A DNA stretch of 64,000 nt from Platerodrilus igneus. Taxonomy: Eukaryota; Arthropoda; Insecta; Coleoptera; Lycidae. Position 1 is the first letter of the stretch, and every line of letters begins with the position of its first letter. Below are positions 9,000 through 19,928 of this stretch, piece after piece. Location: NCBI GenBank assembly GCA_036346225.1, contig JARFIW010000170.1, positions 5,456,501-5,520,500 of the forward strand, read 5' to 3'. A program made the translations under genes and the position numbers. Under the pieces are notes generated by a model that was not told where the DNA came from, did no database searches, and saw only the letters and a program-made list of their open reading frames with translations.

Positions 9000-10745
9000 T
9001 ACGTTAATCGAGGCAGTCACGTTGGGCGCCAAATTTATGCTACGTTGACTCGTAGCCGACCGTAACACCAAGAAAATCAAAGAAAGGACCGGGCTCAATC
9101 GGAGATTAGGGGGGGTTGTAGACAGCAGACCAACATATAACATACGTGGCTGTAAGGACTCCTGCAAAAAAAAAGTCAGAATAGCAAACCTGCAATAAAA
9201 AAAAATTAGTCCTGCAAACCTGAAATAAAGAAAAAGCATAGCATGCTGATCGAGCATAGATTGTTCAGTACTTTGTAGAATGTAAAAAAAACCTGTTTGG
9301 ATAATCTATATAATATAACCACGGTAACTGCAATACAAAAAAATTTTAGTACAAAGTGAGGTAATATTGGGGAGTAGCCGAAACGTTTCCTCACCCACCA
9401 ATTAAACATAAATCAGACAAAATTTTAACAAAAGATAAATAGGTAAGCACAATTGATATGAGTCATTCAGTATTGTTGATTTTTCTTTGTTTTTTTTTAA
9501 ATAGCTTGCAAGTCTATGGTAAAAGGTATCAGAACGACAAAGATATGGCAAAACAACGGATAGATATTTAAAGTAATAACAAGTAGGAAATAGTTCAACT
9601 TACAAAAGGTCCTTCAGTAACGCTTCCTTGCCATTGAAGTGTGGGATTCACGATGTCCGGCACTAACGAAGCACTTCACCCTTGACTGTGAGGGTGTTGA
9701 TGGAACTTATCACACGTTACCCTAATCACACCTACGTATTTCACTGGTGTTAGCAGCAGACATTATCACGCGACGGAACTATGTAGCATTGTTAAATTTC
9801 TTGTTACTTCTATTTTCCCGAGACAATAACTTCGAAATATTTTGTAGCACTAGTTTAATTTCAACTGGGACCAAATGTATATTATTTTCATAAACATCCA
9901 AAAAGCAGCGAGAAACTTCAACCAATACCTTTGTAAACCGGTAATCTGTTATATTTCGCCAATAACGAAAGTTGCGCAAGCAATGTTCTATTTTAGATTC
10001 TTTGGGGTTAGCAAATTCAGAAACTACAGTATCAACTGTATTTGGATAATCCAAAGTATGCACTACTCTGATAAAATAAAAAAAAGGACCGCGAAACTAG
10101 ATCGCACACACAGTTTAAATATCAGAAGACAAAGCACCAAACAACAAAACCCACAATGAGTAAAGCACGTGTATCACTAAAGTAAGTCCGTCAAATGTTC
10201 CGTAAAACACGCGTGCAGGTCGAGTTTAACAAGTTCTACCACTTTTATTTCCAACAGAAAATCAACTAAAAACAATTAGTAAGGCACGCGTAAACAATAA
10301 AACCGTCCGTCAAATGTCCTTAAAACACGCGTGCGTCGACCAAACACGTTCGCCTATAAACCATACTACTTCCATCGAAATTAGCACTACACTCTCTACA
10401 GTTAATATACAACTTTTATTTCACAAGAAAAACAACTAAGATCGTGCCGTGCTTGTTCAGGAACAATTTCAAAATTGATCCCGCATTAATGCTCACTATT
10501 GTCAAAGCAAAAAAGAAACAGTATTTTCAACGTATATAATATATAGGAACGAAGAACAAACTACAACTACTTATCTGTTTATATCAACTCGTTGCTATTA
10601 CAACCTCTTATCGACTATTATCTAGACTTGTATATCCACATAAGAAACAAAATTTATACGAATTGGGTAGTGTAAAATGTTAAGCCATAAAAATGCACGT
10701 TACAGTTGATTCTCAAATAACCAAAATTGCAGTAACTCCATCAAT
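9000..10745 (-). mobile_element. LTR-like/5'-leader insertion in copy B
   Basis: This ~1.75-kb block is absent between the same two genes of copy A. On the minus strand it starts near TGTAACGTGCATTTTT (~10705), has a TATATATT box near 10535-10545 and AATAAA signals near 10245 and 10420. It contains a ~119-bp direct duplication (CCGTCAAATGT...ACACGCGTGC at ~10187-10216 and ~10306-10334). It ends with splice-acceptor-like TTTTTTTTTGCAG tracts (9160-9215) and TGGCGCCCAAC at 9021-9031, identical to the tRNA primer site of many gypsy-type elements. A 94-codon minus frame at 9779-10063 has no recognisable content; GTAAGT donor near 9600. Probably a degraded LTR retrotransposon 5' end; boundaries approximate. 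Confidence 0.45.
9021..9031 (-). other. tRNA primer-binding-site-like motif
   Basis: TGGCGCCCAAC on the minus strand. This is the usual start of primer-binding sites in insect gypsy-type retrotransposons. It is followed by GTGACTGCC rather than GTGGGGC. Confidence 0.4.
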
Positions 10746-10750
10746 ATATA

Positions 10751-11677
10751 CTAAAGCAAATATGTTTTCTTAATCCAACTTCTACCATCCCCCAACCACG
10801 ACACTAATAGTTCACGTCCATGCTTCCGTTTCCGTAAAACTTTTTCCACTAGGTACGTATCGGGAGCCGCTGTGAGCTGAATCTCATCACCGTAAAAAGC
10901 ACCTAGGATTGGTTGACCTTCCAAATCTTGTAGCAGATAGGTTATCGGTCTCGTTTGTTGTACTTTTACAATTTTGAACAGTTCTGTACTCCAGTTTGGA
11001 TGAAACCCTCGGTCAAATACTGCTTTACATTTTGATATACGTACAATCTGGCCAATCCTGTATAACTTCTTGTGACTTTTAGCAGCACTGTCAGCGGTGT
11101 AAAGTTTTATTCTTTCCGGGCATTCTTCCGCTTCCATAGGCGTCATGTTGATAGCTCCATGTGGTGTATTATTGTATTCTTCCATAACCTTAGGCAAAAT
11201 AATCACCCATCTATGACTGCCTTGCAAGTAAAATCTTCTGTGCAACTTGTTTTTGATTGTTCTGATCAACCGCTCAGCCATACCAGCTTTGATTGCGGTA
11301 TACGTAGAATAATGGTTTACCATGTACTTTTGCATAAGTTGCTTAAAAGAGCGGTTATAGAATTCAGGCTCCCGATCCGTTTGTAGATTGATTTTTACGT
11401 TAATTTCTCCTCGCAACATTTTGTCCAATATTTTTTTCATTGCTTTAGTAACCTCTGCTCCAGTTTTATTTTTTAATGGTTCCGCCAATGCATATTTTGT
11501 GAAACAGTCGACCGCTATTAGAATATATCTGTACCCATTGTTCACACGAGAGTAAGGTTGCATTTCGCACAAGTCCGACTGGATAAGATCGCGTTTCACA
11601 TGTTTCAGTTTTGTGACGACGCTGAAAATTTTTCTTGCAGGCTTAAATAATTCCTTAACGATGATTTCTTTACTCTT
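10751..11677 (-). pseudogene. Polinton retroviral-type integrase, copy B (long intact core)
   Basis: An uninterrupted frame of 282 codons (10751-11599) covers the DDE core: Asp31 in IAVDCFTKYALAEP, Asp75 in QTDREPEF, Glu109 in GMAERLIRTIK. The 34-residue step between second Asp and Glu is the DD35E spacing of retroviral-type integrases. Then come NNTPHGAINMTPMEAE and a C-terminal DRGFHPNWSTELFKI...FYGDEIQL domain. Two differences from copy A stand out: QTDREPEF replaces QTDFGKEY and the C-terminus is in frame. The N-terminal ~25 codons (11600-11677) are shifted and the original ATG overlapping the fibre stop is lost. Best preserved integrase in the window. Confidence 0.85.
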
Positions 11678-12340
11678 TTTTGCTTAACACTGATGCTAAA
11701 CTAATAGAGCTATCATTATCTAGTTGCACCTTTGGCATAAACTGAAGCGTTCGTTTGTAGTATAAGTTTTTTATAGCTGCTGGTGCCTCCTCGTAAATGA
11801 TAATGCGAGACCGAGCTCCTTTTCGTTTGTGTCAGAAACCATAGTCAAATTCATAAAAAATTGAACAAATGCTTTTACATCGGATACAATTTTATCACAT
11901 TTTTCGTCTACATATTGTCTGGTTGCTGCGTCTGATTTTTCAATCGGAGGACTAAGCTGTATGATACGGTGGTTTCTTGCATTGTATACTACAGCTTTAC
12001 GCTGAACATCTTCCATACTCTTTAGACAGTATGAAAAGGCTTGATTCACGAGATTAACAGCAAACTTTTTAGAAACACAGTCGCTATCCTCTTTAGGCTC
12101 CATTACATCAACTAGCCTTCTTTTACGAAAACTAATTGTTTCTTCTCAAGACTTGAATACTATAGTGCTTCTCTGATTAACACAATCATAATCTTCTTTC
12201 GGGTCTGATAAATTCACTAACCTTCTTTGCTGCATATCGTATCCATCACCATTCGACGTTAGCAGAAATTCTCGACCTGGAGGCCCGCGTCGAATATGAG
12301 CATCTTTACGCTCTGAACGTCCAAAGCGGTCGACGGGCAT
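11670..12340 (-). pseudogene. phage-tail-fibre-like repeat protein, copy B
   Basis: Starts MPVDRFGRSERKD at 12340, with repeats QRRLVNLSDPKEDYDCVN and KRRLVDVMEPKEDSDCV. The last repeat (PPIEKSDAATRQYV) is a changed form of the DAVNK.YV motif. Shifts occur near 12146 and near 11775. The true end by comparison with copy A is the stop at 11670-11672, directly next to the integrase start. Confidence 0.55.
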
Positions 12341-12371
12341 TTTACAACTGGTCGACTTTTTATCAGGTTTA

Positions 12372-12775
12372 TTCTATAATACCTTCTTCTCTCAACTCTT
12401 TATTATAGACACCATCTCGTTAATGTTTTCCACCGTTGTATTTCCAGCTCGGTTGGATGTGATTAGTAATTTTAACCGATCGATTAATTCGTGTACATTG
12501 TTCCAGTAGACATATTGCACAGGCTTCGAATTCAAACTTTTGTAAAACCGATTAGGAAAGCCTAAACCTGCCCCCTTAGTCTGTTTTCTTCTCTTTGGCT
12601 GTTTTCTTTCGGGGTTCCACCGAAATTCGGTGAGATATTTTTGTACATATTTGTCAAACCTTTTGTTGTTTGTTGGGAATCCGCTTAAATCGTGCACTGC
12701 AAATGGGTTTAACCTTATTCTCAAAATCGATGCTGATTTAATCATTTCCAAGTAATTCGGTAAATCTTCATAGAT
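12372..12775 (-). pseudogene. DUF8207-like gene, N-terminus missing, copy B
   Basis: Homology to copy A starts at EDLPNYLEMIKSASIL and continues through FYKSLNSKPVQYVYWNN to the acidic end; a shift near 12395 gives an early stop. Everything upstream of EDLPN is replaced by the foldback at 12776. The in-frame junction of the central and last parts here shows that the 2764 stop of copy A is a mutation. Confidence 0.6.
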
Positions 12776-12995
12776 GTAAAATCGCCATAACGCTATGCTC
12801 TCGGCTACCCTTTTCCAAGGTCGTGGTGACGTCATAGCTTTTTTAAATTTTGTTATGTATAATGTCAGAATACAAATTTTAGAATACTATTACATTGCTC
12901 TTTATTTATAAAAGGCTATGACGTCACCACGACCTTAGGAAAGTAGCCGAAACTAGGTAGCCGAGAGCATAGCGTTGTGGTGATTTTACCTATAT
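12776..12995. repeat. foldback (inverted repeat) at the deletion junction of copy B
   Basis: Left arm ~12776-12840 and right arm ~12911-12995 are imperfect reverse complements, both containing ACGCTATGCTCTCGGCTAC and AAGGTCGTGGTGACGTCATAG on the same folded strand, around a ~70-bp AT-rich loop. The right arm has an extra ~16 bp (CTAGTTTCGGCTACTT). It sits exactly where capsid, ATPase and the start of the DUF8207-like gene should be. It may be a subterminal part of the element, an inserted foldback, or a hairpin formed during rearrangement. Confidence 0.7.
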
Positions 12996-13150
12996 GAAAG
13001 TTGTGTGAAGGATGTGGAGAGATGTGGAGGGATGTGGAAGGATGTGGAGGGATGTTGAGGGATGTGGAGGAATGTAGAAGGATGTGGAGGGATGTGGAGG
13101 TGGAGGAGCCAGGAGCTGCCTCCTGCCTCAACTCTCACAAAGCGTCTACT
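12996..13150 (-). repeat. right terminal inverted repeat with 10-bp minisatellite
   Basis: Reverse complement of the left repeat: GGATGTGGAG-type decamers, then the GAGCCAGGAGCTGCCTCCTG block, then CTCTCACAAAGCGTCTACT at the very end. Confidence 0.8.
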
Positions 13151-13156
13151 TACATT
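13151..13156 (+). repeat. right target-site duplication of copy B
   Basis: TACATT, identical to 7667-7672. Confidence 0.7.
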
Positions 13157-13659
13157 ACAAGAAGATTAGAAAAAATTTGGTGTTATTATTTGGCCCTGTT
13201 AGTTAATACAAATATAGTGGTTTTCAATTCAGTAAATAAAAGAAAGAATAATTTTCCTTTTTGGCTATCATCATTTTTTATTTTACTATCTACCGAAATA
13301 TATTCAAAATGTTTATGTTAAATCTAAAGCGTAGTCCTGATTTATTTTGATATCATATGGCTCTTTCAAGGATACTTCAGAAAACCATATATTTATCCAA
13401 AGGATAATAATTCCTTACAATGTGACCTTGAATCTAAGTATATATTGTAGCTACAATGTGAACAAACCAATTAAAATTATCTCAAAAAATTATACAGCAG
13501 TTTTGACTACACCTGAGAATAGTATACCAATAGTGCTGAACTTTTAGGTAAAAACTTGCTTATGCAAGAAAATTTGTTAACTTAGAGCGTAGCGTGATTG
13601 TAGATCCCATAGAGACCCCAAAATGCTAACTTTGTACTTTACCTCAAATTTAGTGAACA
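13157..13659. other. right flank of copy B, nothing recognised
   Basis: AT-rich. Small open frames (13347-13547) lack recognisable content. Confidence 0.4.
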
Positions 13660-14460
13660 AAGATTACAACGGATACGTTCAGTAAGCTATAACAAAAAAG
13701 TTTTTGTTAGGCAACAAAACCTTTCATATTCAGCGCGTTTCTACGAAAATAAGCGCTCCACGCTTTTAGCGTTTCAATTCTAAATCCTTTGATGAGCGTT
13801 TTGGGATATCCTGCGCAGCCACCCTATGTAACGCGAAGTCAAGTTCCAGCTAGCGGAAATGCCAATATGCAGCTATTTACGAGCTCATTCACGTTTTCCG
13901 TGGCCTCAAGACGAACTATTTAAATGTCTACTTTCAGAGAGAAAACATACTTGTTTAAAGAATTTTAATTAAAGCGAAGTTTGTGAGATTATTGTTTCGC
14001 AAATGTAAGGTTTATTGCAATTATTGGGTAATTTTCCGTAAAATCCTTTCAAATTGTCCGGAGAGAAATTAAAATTAAATTCAACTTGTTTGAGATTGCT
14101 TTATGTACAACATAAGAAGTAAATACCATAATTAAGAGTTACTATACTGAACAGGATGTGCTGTTGTGATTAAATAGAACGTGCGGAAGAACATTCCTAT
14201 CCTTTGAACCGTTTTAGTCATCACCTTTCTTAAATCACACGAACAATAGTTCTGCACCAGAGTACAACTCTTTTCAACTCGGGAAAAGATATTAGTTACC
14301 AATTCCACAAATAAAACAGTAAACTGCGGTGACTCGATTCGCTCACATAGAATAAAACGAACATTAACAATCTACTAAATCTGTTAAACGATCATTCAAA
14401 ACAAAAGCCAAAAGCCAAAAGCTTTTGAAACAAAATATTTTTCGTTGTCTATAAACAAGT
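13660..14460 (+). repeat. unknown dispersed repeat, copy 1
   Basis: Contains AAAATAAGCGCTC followed by the perfect hairpin ACGCTTTTAGCGT (13760-13772), then TGATGAGCGTTTTGGGATA, a later AAATTAAATTCAACTT...GAGATTGCTTTATGT segment (~14060-14110) and an AGTTACCAATTCCACAAATAAAACAGTAA segment split by mutations (~14293-14325). The same segments in the same order occur near 31.7, 43.8, 49.0 and 54.9 kb. No coding content. Confidence 0.6.
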
Positions 14461-14689
14461 TTTCAGTTTTCACAGAAATAACAATATATTTTAAGGATTT
14501 TGGCGTATTTATACGGTGCAACAAGATGGAAGAAATTGCACTTTAGTTTAGGAAACGTGTAGTTACAAGCGACGTGAAAAATGTTTCATTGGTGCCGAAG
14601 GTGATATTGCTGACCGACGCGTGAAGCGCGGAGGTCGTCAAAACCATGAGGTAGCGATGAAGTTTCCGGCGAGCTTTGTATACTATTTT

Positions 14690-15430
14690 ATTCACAATAA
14701 TTATATTTCTACTGCAGTTAATGATTTTTGTGGTATTAAATATCGCCAAACTAAACATGCGGATTGGAGCACAATCTTTCAGTGCGAGTTGGTAGCTATA
14801 AGGGAAGCTATCGAGTACGTTATCAAACACTCGGACACAAGTGGGTACTCTATCGTAGTGATAACAAATCGGACCTAACTGCTCTAACAAATATAAACAC
14901 CTCGACAGATGTTCAAGGGGACGTCTGGAGGATAGCGGAAACGGTATTTGGGTTTTGGGATTTGAAGTTTTATTGAGTTAGATCGCATGGCAGCAATCGC
15001 GGAAACGAGGGCACTGGTTAAGAAACAGCTGCGAGAACGGGCAATCCAACGGCGAAAAGAGAGAGGAGGAATAACGCTGCTACGGATAGTTGACACACAA
15101 ATTTATAACAAGCATAGAAGCTAGAGATAAGATGGAGGTAAAGTTCCATCATAACAAAACACGGGACCCTGAAAATCTACCTGCGAAAATTCGGATTGAC
15201 CAAGAACGACCGCTGCGAATACGTCGAGGGCGCAGAAAGCACCGAGCGAGCGAGTGATATTTGACTACCTGATCAATACGGATAACAGGGTATTGGCGGA
15301 CAGAAAACTAGCTGCTGAGGGGCTGGAATAGCCTAAGATCTTGCAAAAAACAGGGGGCGTTCTGATAGCCTTGAAGAAGTTTGTGGGGAGGGTCGCCAGA
15401 CTGGACGCCGAGAATCGGGTATAAATAAGG
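14690..15430 (+). pseudogene. LINE (Jockey/R1-like) RNase H and C-terminal zinc-knuckle fragment
   Basis: Scattered over three frames: STIFQCELVAIREAIEYVI with the RNase H Glu pattern (~14770-14830), then LTALTNINT (~14875-14900), then RSHGSNRGNE (14976-15010), which matches the VRSHxGIxGNE end of LINE RNase H domains. YLRKFGLTKNDRCEYVEG (~15180-15230) is the usual zinc knuckle with the second Cys changed, and the closing AGRLDA-like segment is near 15390-15420. Many stops; only the 3' end of the LINE is present. A-rich sequence after 15500 could be its old tail. Confidence 0.6.
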
Positions 15431-16848
15431 GTCCGAAATTTGGAGTATAAGAAGTAGTTTAATATAGACTTAACATAAATTTACGAAATAACTTGATTAA
15501 CAAAAAGTCAAAAACAAAAAAAAATTACAAAGAAAACAAAAAAACACCTAAATATCTAAATATGTACGATGAATTTTACACAAATCAATCACCATCTTAC
15601 CAAAAACGTGCGGAGCGAAGCACCGGGTATTAAATCAAAACTTTAAACAGGGCTAATAAATAAGAAAACTAAATCAGAAATCCTAATTAACTTAAACAAA
15701 CCAAATAAATCAATTAAACTAGGAAATTAAATTAGTGTGAAACAGCGCATCCCCCCAAGACTTAAAAGTGATAGTGATTGTGTTCCCCCAGCACATTTAA
15801 TTCATTTCCACCAAGAATTCAGTTCATATCTATCTCCACTCATCAATAAGAGATAATTAGATGTAGGTAGACGACCAGATCTTCGGATTTTGGAATTATT
15901 ATACTGGATATAGCTTGCTGTGATACTAGCTTTTGACCTATATACACAACCAGAATTTGATTCTCCAAAACCATATCAAAACACTTTACCAATTGTTCTC
16001 TTCTTGAATAACAAATGCCCCGATGAATATGCCTCGACTAGCTCTGCTTGTAGACACCTATTTACAATAATCACAAAATGACACACCTATAAACCTGGTG
16101 TTAATTCTCATATTTTCAGTATAAGTTTGCAATATCTTTCTTTAAAGTTCGGTAAAATTAAACTTTAAGTAAAACATAAATTTGTTTTCTGTTTATTTTC
16201 TTTCAAAATTATAACAAAGTATTTACAGTAAATTGTGGAGCTATAGTCTCTATAAAATTATGTTACTTGAAAGTTACAAGACATTCGAAAGATGCATGCT
16301 TAATGAAGTTTCATCAGGATCAATCAAAATGACTATGAAAATACACCGCTAGTCGCTTTCAAGTTCATTTATATCTCTGTTTTGACAACACTCGGCAAAT
16401 GCCCGATGCCAACAATGATTTTTTTACACTAACAACTTTTTTTTTCTCCTAGACCAGGCCCATCTGGGCATGGTTATAAGTAGATAAACCCGATCGACCT
16501 TCACCCTAACAAAATCAAAACGAAAGTGACATGCTTTATCAAATGACAATTGCTTGCAAATTATTACAGTCCAGACGTCGATGAGGAGAGCTGTAGAGCC
16601 TACCCTAACGAAGTTGTTGCTATGATAGCATATGTCACCATAGTCACACTACAAGAATCTATATTATTGAAGTATTCTTATTGGATTCAAGGAAATATTA
16701 TTACACTCCTGTAATTAAAATTGTAATTTAATTTAATAAACCGGATATTATCCACTATTGTTGGTATACCATTATAACGATTTGAAATGCACAATTAAAA
16801 TAAGTTCATTTGTCTTTAGAACATAAATATGGCTACTGTATGTCAATA
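15431..16848. other. AT-rich DNA, nothing recognised
   Basis: A-rich tract 15480-15560 follows the LINE fragment. No frames with content. Confidence 0.4.
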
Positions 16849-16887
16849 TACACACACACACACACAGATATATATATATATATATAT
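16849..16887 (+). repeat. compound (CA)n(TA)n microsatellite
   Basis: About ten CA units followed by about ten TA units. Confidence 0.9.
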
Positions 16888-17865
16888 TGACGTGATAAGA
16901 AAGTAAGAGAGGTCATTGAACCCCAAATTCGGCAAATAAATCCCACCAAGTTATAAAAGAACCCGAAAATATAGAAATTTCCGTAAACTCATGGTTACAC
17001 CCTGTATGATATAAGCGCATTGTAATTAAATAGCAAATAACGTAAACTGTATATGTAAAAATAATTAATTTAAAGATACCTCAAAATGCGAACGCAAATC
17101 GATAATTTTAAGATAAATACAAAGCCATTTATTTTCACTGACTAATTATCAATACATTTCGATAAAAATGCTTTTCATTTGTTAGCATAGAATAGTGCTA
17201 GCTTTACGCATTTAGCATAAAAACCACATCCAATATTGTATTTAAAACCCTAATTTTAGTCTTAAAAATAGCTTTACCGTAAAAGCAAATATTTGCTATA
17301 AAACTGCAACTAATTTGCATTATAAATCTATTAAAGTTTAAATTAATTTCCTTGTGTATTACCTAAATTCAATTTATATAAAACACGTTCGCGTATTTTC
17401 GATAGGAATTTAGAAAAAATACGTCAATTTCATACGCACTCATTAATAAATAAACGTTTATTCCAAGAAGCGGCTCGAACAATAAGAAAACCCCATAAAT
17501 GTAACAAAAATTGATAAAAGTTATTTATTACCTTTCGCAATTACTAGACTAGTATGCGACGCCACAATAATCTTGGATGTTAAACAAAGACAAACTACCC
17601 ACGTCACTAATAACTGGAACGAGATAACAAGGTAATTTTGAACGCTAATGAGAATTTCCCAGATAATTACGTCCGATAAGCGTGTAATATTAGTAATGGA
17701 ATCGCTCAAATACTACTACATTTTGGTAATAGATAATTTTGTATATTTAAACAAGCATTTATTAAATAAAGATCATGCATAAATTCGATCGCGAAATGTT
17801 ATTTTGATTTAAGTCGCGAGTTGTTGTTATGCGAAGATATTTGAAGTATGCAGTGAGCATACTGC
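16888..17865. other. AT-rich DNA, nothing recognised
   Basis: No coding content; small frames only. Confidence 0.4.
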
Positions 17866-18611
17866 AATTTAATAACTACGATGTTACAATGAATAAAAAA
17901 GTAATGTTTTAAACGTAGCCCGATGCTTAAAAAAAATGGAAATTATTAAATTTGATTATATACAATGAAGATGGGAAATGCTTAGATATAAAAAGCTATT
18001 AAATTTTTTTTAATAATCAAACCGAAGATGCACATTGATTTCTAAATGAAGATTTTATGCATCATCTGGTAAGCTGATTTGGATGTCAATTTAAAATAAG
18101 AAGATATTTAATTACTAGTTAGATAAAAAAAAAGCGCTTCGTGGATTTTTCAAGTATTTTGTCGTTCAGTTAAGAGAGAATAAGTTCTAGTCATTTTATT
18201 TTTGCAAGGATCTTTACCAGAAAAGTTTATGTTCAAGGTTCAAAACACTCTGACCTTTTAACAGATTATCTGTCAAGGATTTTTTGACTGCACAAACCGT
18301 ACAAGCGTGGGAACAAACAAAGTCAGGTAAAATATTCGTAAGAAAACAAATTTAGTTCTCTAAATTTAAGATAAGGTAAGGAACATTTTTATACTTAAGA
18401 AGATAAGTATTTGTTGGAAATATTTTTGTTTGAAAGAACCGATGTTGTAAATGATCAATATGCTTTTGTATGAGACAAAATATTTTATGTATAAATGCTT
18501 TGTGATATTAATGTGTTTGATTTCATTTTATAAATTCCGTTGATATAGCCAGGCAAAGTTAGAAAGGAAGGTAAGAGAATAATTTCAATTTTTTACAATT
18601 TGCTGTATCTT
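17866..18611 (+). repeat. dispersed repeat R, copy 1
   Basis: Shares with 46409-47400, in the same order: ACGATGTTACAATGAATA, a TATACAATGAARATGGRAAT segment, AAAGCGCTTCGTGGATTTTT, TTATCTGTCAAGGATTTTTT and the AGTTAGAAAGGAAG segment. About 75% alike by eye. Both copies run into the 39-bp CACAGCACTCTTTTAGC repeat. It may be a long LTR or a noncoding part of a retroelement; no genes. Confidence 0.6.
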
Positions 18612-18854
18612 CATCACAGCACTCTTAGCAGCGCATCTAAGCGAGGCGTTGTCACAGCACTCTTTTAGCGGCGCATCAAAACGAGGCGTTGTCACAGCAC
18701 TCTTTTAGTGACGCTCTCAATGCGGCGTTGTTACAGCACTCCTTAGCGACGCTTCAACGTGCGGGCATTTTCATATAACTCTTTCAGTTACGTTCCAACG
18801 CGGGGATTACCACATCGCTCTTTTAGCGATGTCCCAACGCAGAACTTACCACAG
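18612..18854 (+). repeat. 39-40-bp minisatellite, about six units
   Basis: Units of the form GTTGTCACAGCACTCTTTT followed by AGCGACGC, CAACG and CGGC. Later units are more diverged. Copy 2 of repeat R has only about 1.3 units (47388-47436), so the array expanded here. Confidence 0.8.

Positions 18855-18855
<1 letters not shown>

Positions 18856-18899
<44 letters not shown>
18856..18899 (+). repeat. (TA)n microsatellite
   Basis: About 22 TA units immediately after CACAGCA. Confidence 0.95.
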
Positions 18900-18900
<1 letters not shown>

Positions 18901-19919
18901 CTCATATTTAGACCAGGGTAAAAAAATTAAATAATCACATCAAATAATTTTAATCACCGTGTATAATGAATATTATTAGATAATACGCGTTATTAAAACC
19001 GTGAAGCATAAAAATTTATTAGTTTCATTAAACATAAGAGATTTAAATCATGTACAAGACGCTTTATATCAAAAGAAGCAGTATTAAAAAGCTCTGCGTG
19101 TAAGGTAATTATTCCTAAACAAATGGAAATTACGTGCAAAATTTATCTTAATTAACTCTATTTCCAGTAACCGGTATTGAACAAAACGTACAGATAATAT
19201 CTATAGAAACTTGTAAAAACCCAATAAAATGCAAATCCTAGAAGTGTTAGTTAGAAGTAGGATGTTTGAACACACCTGCGTATTTTGAAAAGGCAATTTC
19301 AGTTTAATTTGTTTAGATAAACATGTCGATTCTAAGGATATTGGAAACGGTCAGATGCTTTAGCACGAAATACAAAACAGGGTTTATTTAAAAGCTCTGA
19401 GAATTAATATTATTTTGAACACCTGCGTAGTTTAAATATCACGTACGGCGAAAATTGTGTAGATAACAAATGGTTTCAAAGAATCTTGGAGAAACCGGGG
19501 CTTAATATTCACGAGAATGTGCGATACGGGGTTATTTAACCCAGATAGTCCACATGGACTAAAATATAATCGATAATAAAGAATATCAATTTGCACCAAT
19601 ACGAACAGGTTAGAAAAGGAAAGAGAAAATGCGTCAAGCAAAGACACATATAGTAAAAGGCGTGATTTAAGCAACGTCACGAGGGTCACAATTGGTTGAA
19701 AATAGGATGCAAATATCAGAGGTAGAAACAACAATTTCTGTACAAAATTAATTAGTTTTTCTCGGACATGTTTGCGTGCCGTGTGAGAATTTCTGAGATT
19801 TAAATGGGGCGAGTGAAAATTCGTAAAACCGACGCGCGAGCGACGGACTGGGAACATAGAATGAGAAATTCTTAAGAATTGTCTGTTTTGGGGAACAGAC
19901 CGACGTGCCGGCTATTCGC
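18900..19919. other. noncoding, possibly retroelement U3
   Basis: A short motif GAACACACCTGCGTATTTTG (19268-19287) returns as GAACACCTGCGTAGTTTAA (19418-19436). The 141-codon minus frame at 19432-19857 has no recognisable content and looks like chance. Confidence 0.3.
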
Positions 19920-19928
19920 TATATATAG
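19920..19928 (+). promoter_or_regulatory. TATA box, possible LTR promoter
   Basis: TATATATAG inside a locally GC-richer stretch, followed ~200 bp later by a donor-like AAGGTAATA (~20130). With the primer-site-like motif at 21014 this could be the LTR promoter of a decayed retroelement. Confidence 0.3.

Larger units (their letters stand above)
7673..13150 (-). mobile_element. Polinton-like element, copy B, complete ends, internally deleted
   Basis: A 5.48-kb element on the minus strand. Ends: the right end reads (inwards, minus strand) AGTAGACGCTTTGTGAGAG; the left end reads the same with C for the first A. This fits the 5'-AG termini of Polintons, and 6-bp duplications flank it. From right to left it holds: right terminal repeat, a foldback, the last two thirds of the DUF8207-like gene, fibre-like gene, integrase, an LTR-like insertion, the nuclease-like gene, an orphan promoter with splice donor, and left terminal repeat. 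The capsid-like and ATPase genes present in copy A are absent, so this copy could move only with proteins from elsewhere. Confidence 0.8.

Noticed and set aside
19432..19857. 141-codon minus-strand frame
   Set aside because: No domain or motif, lies in noncoding retroelement-like DNA with promoter features on the other strand.
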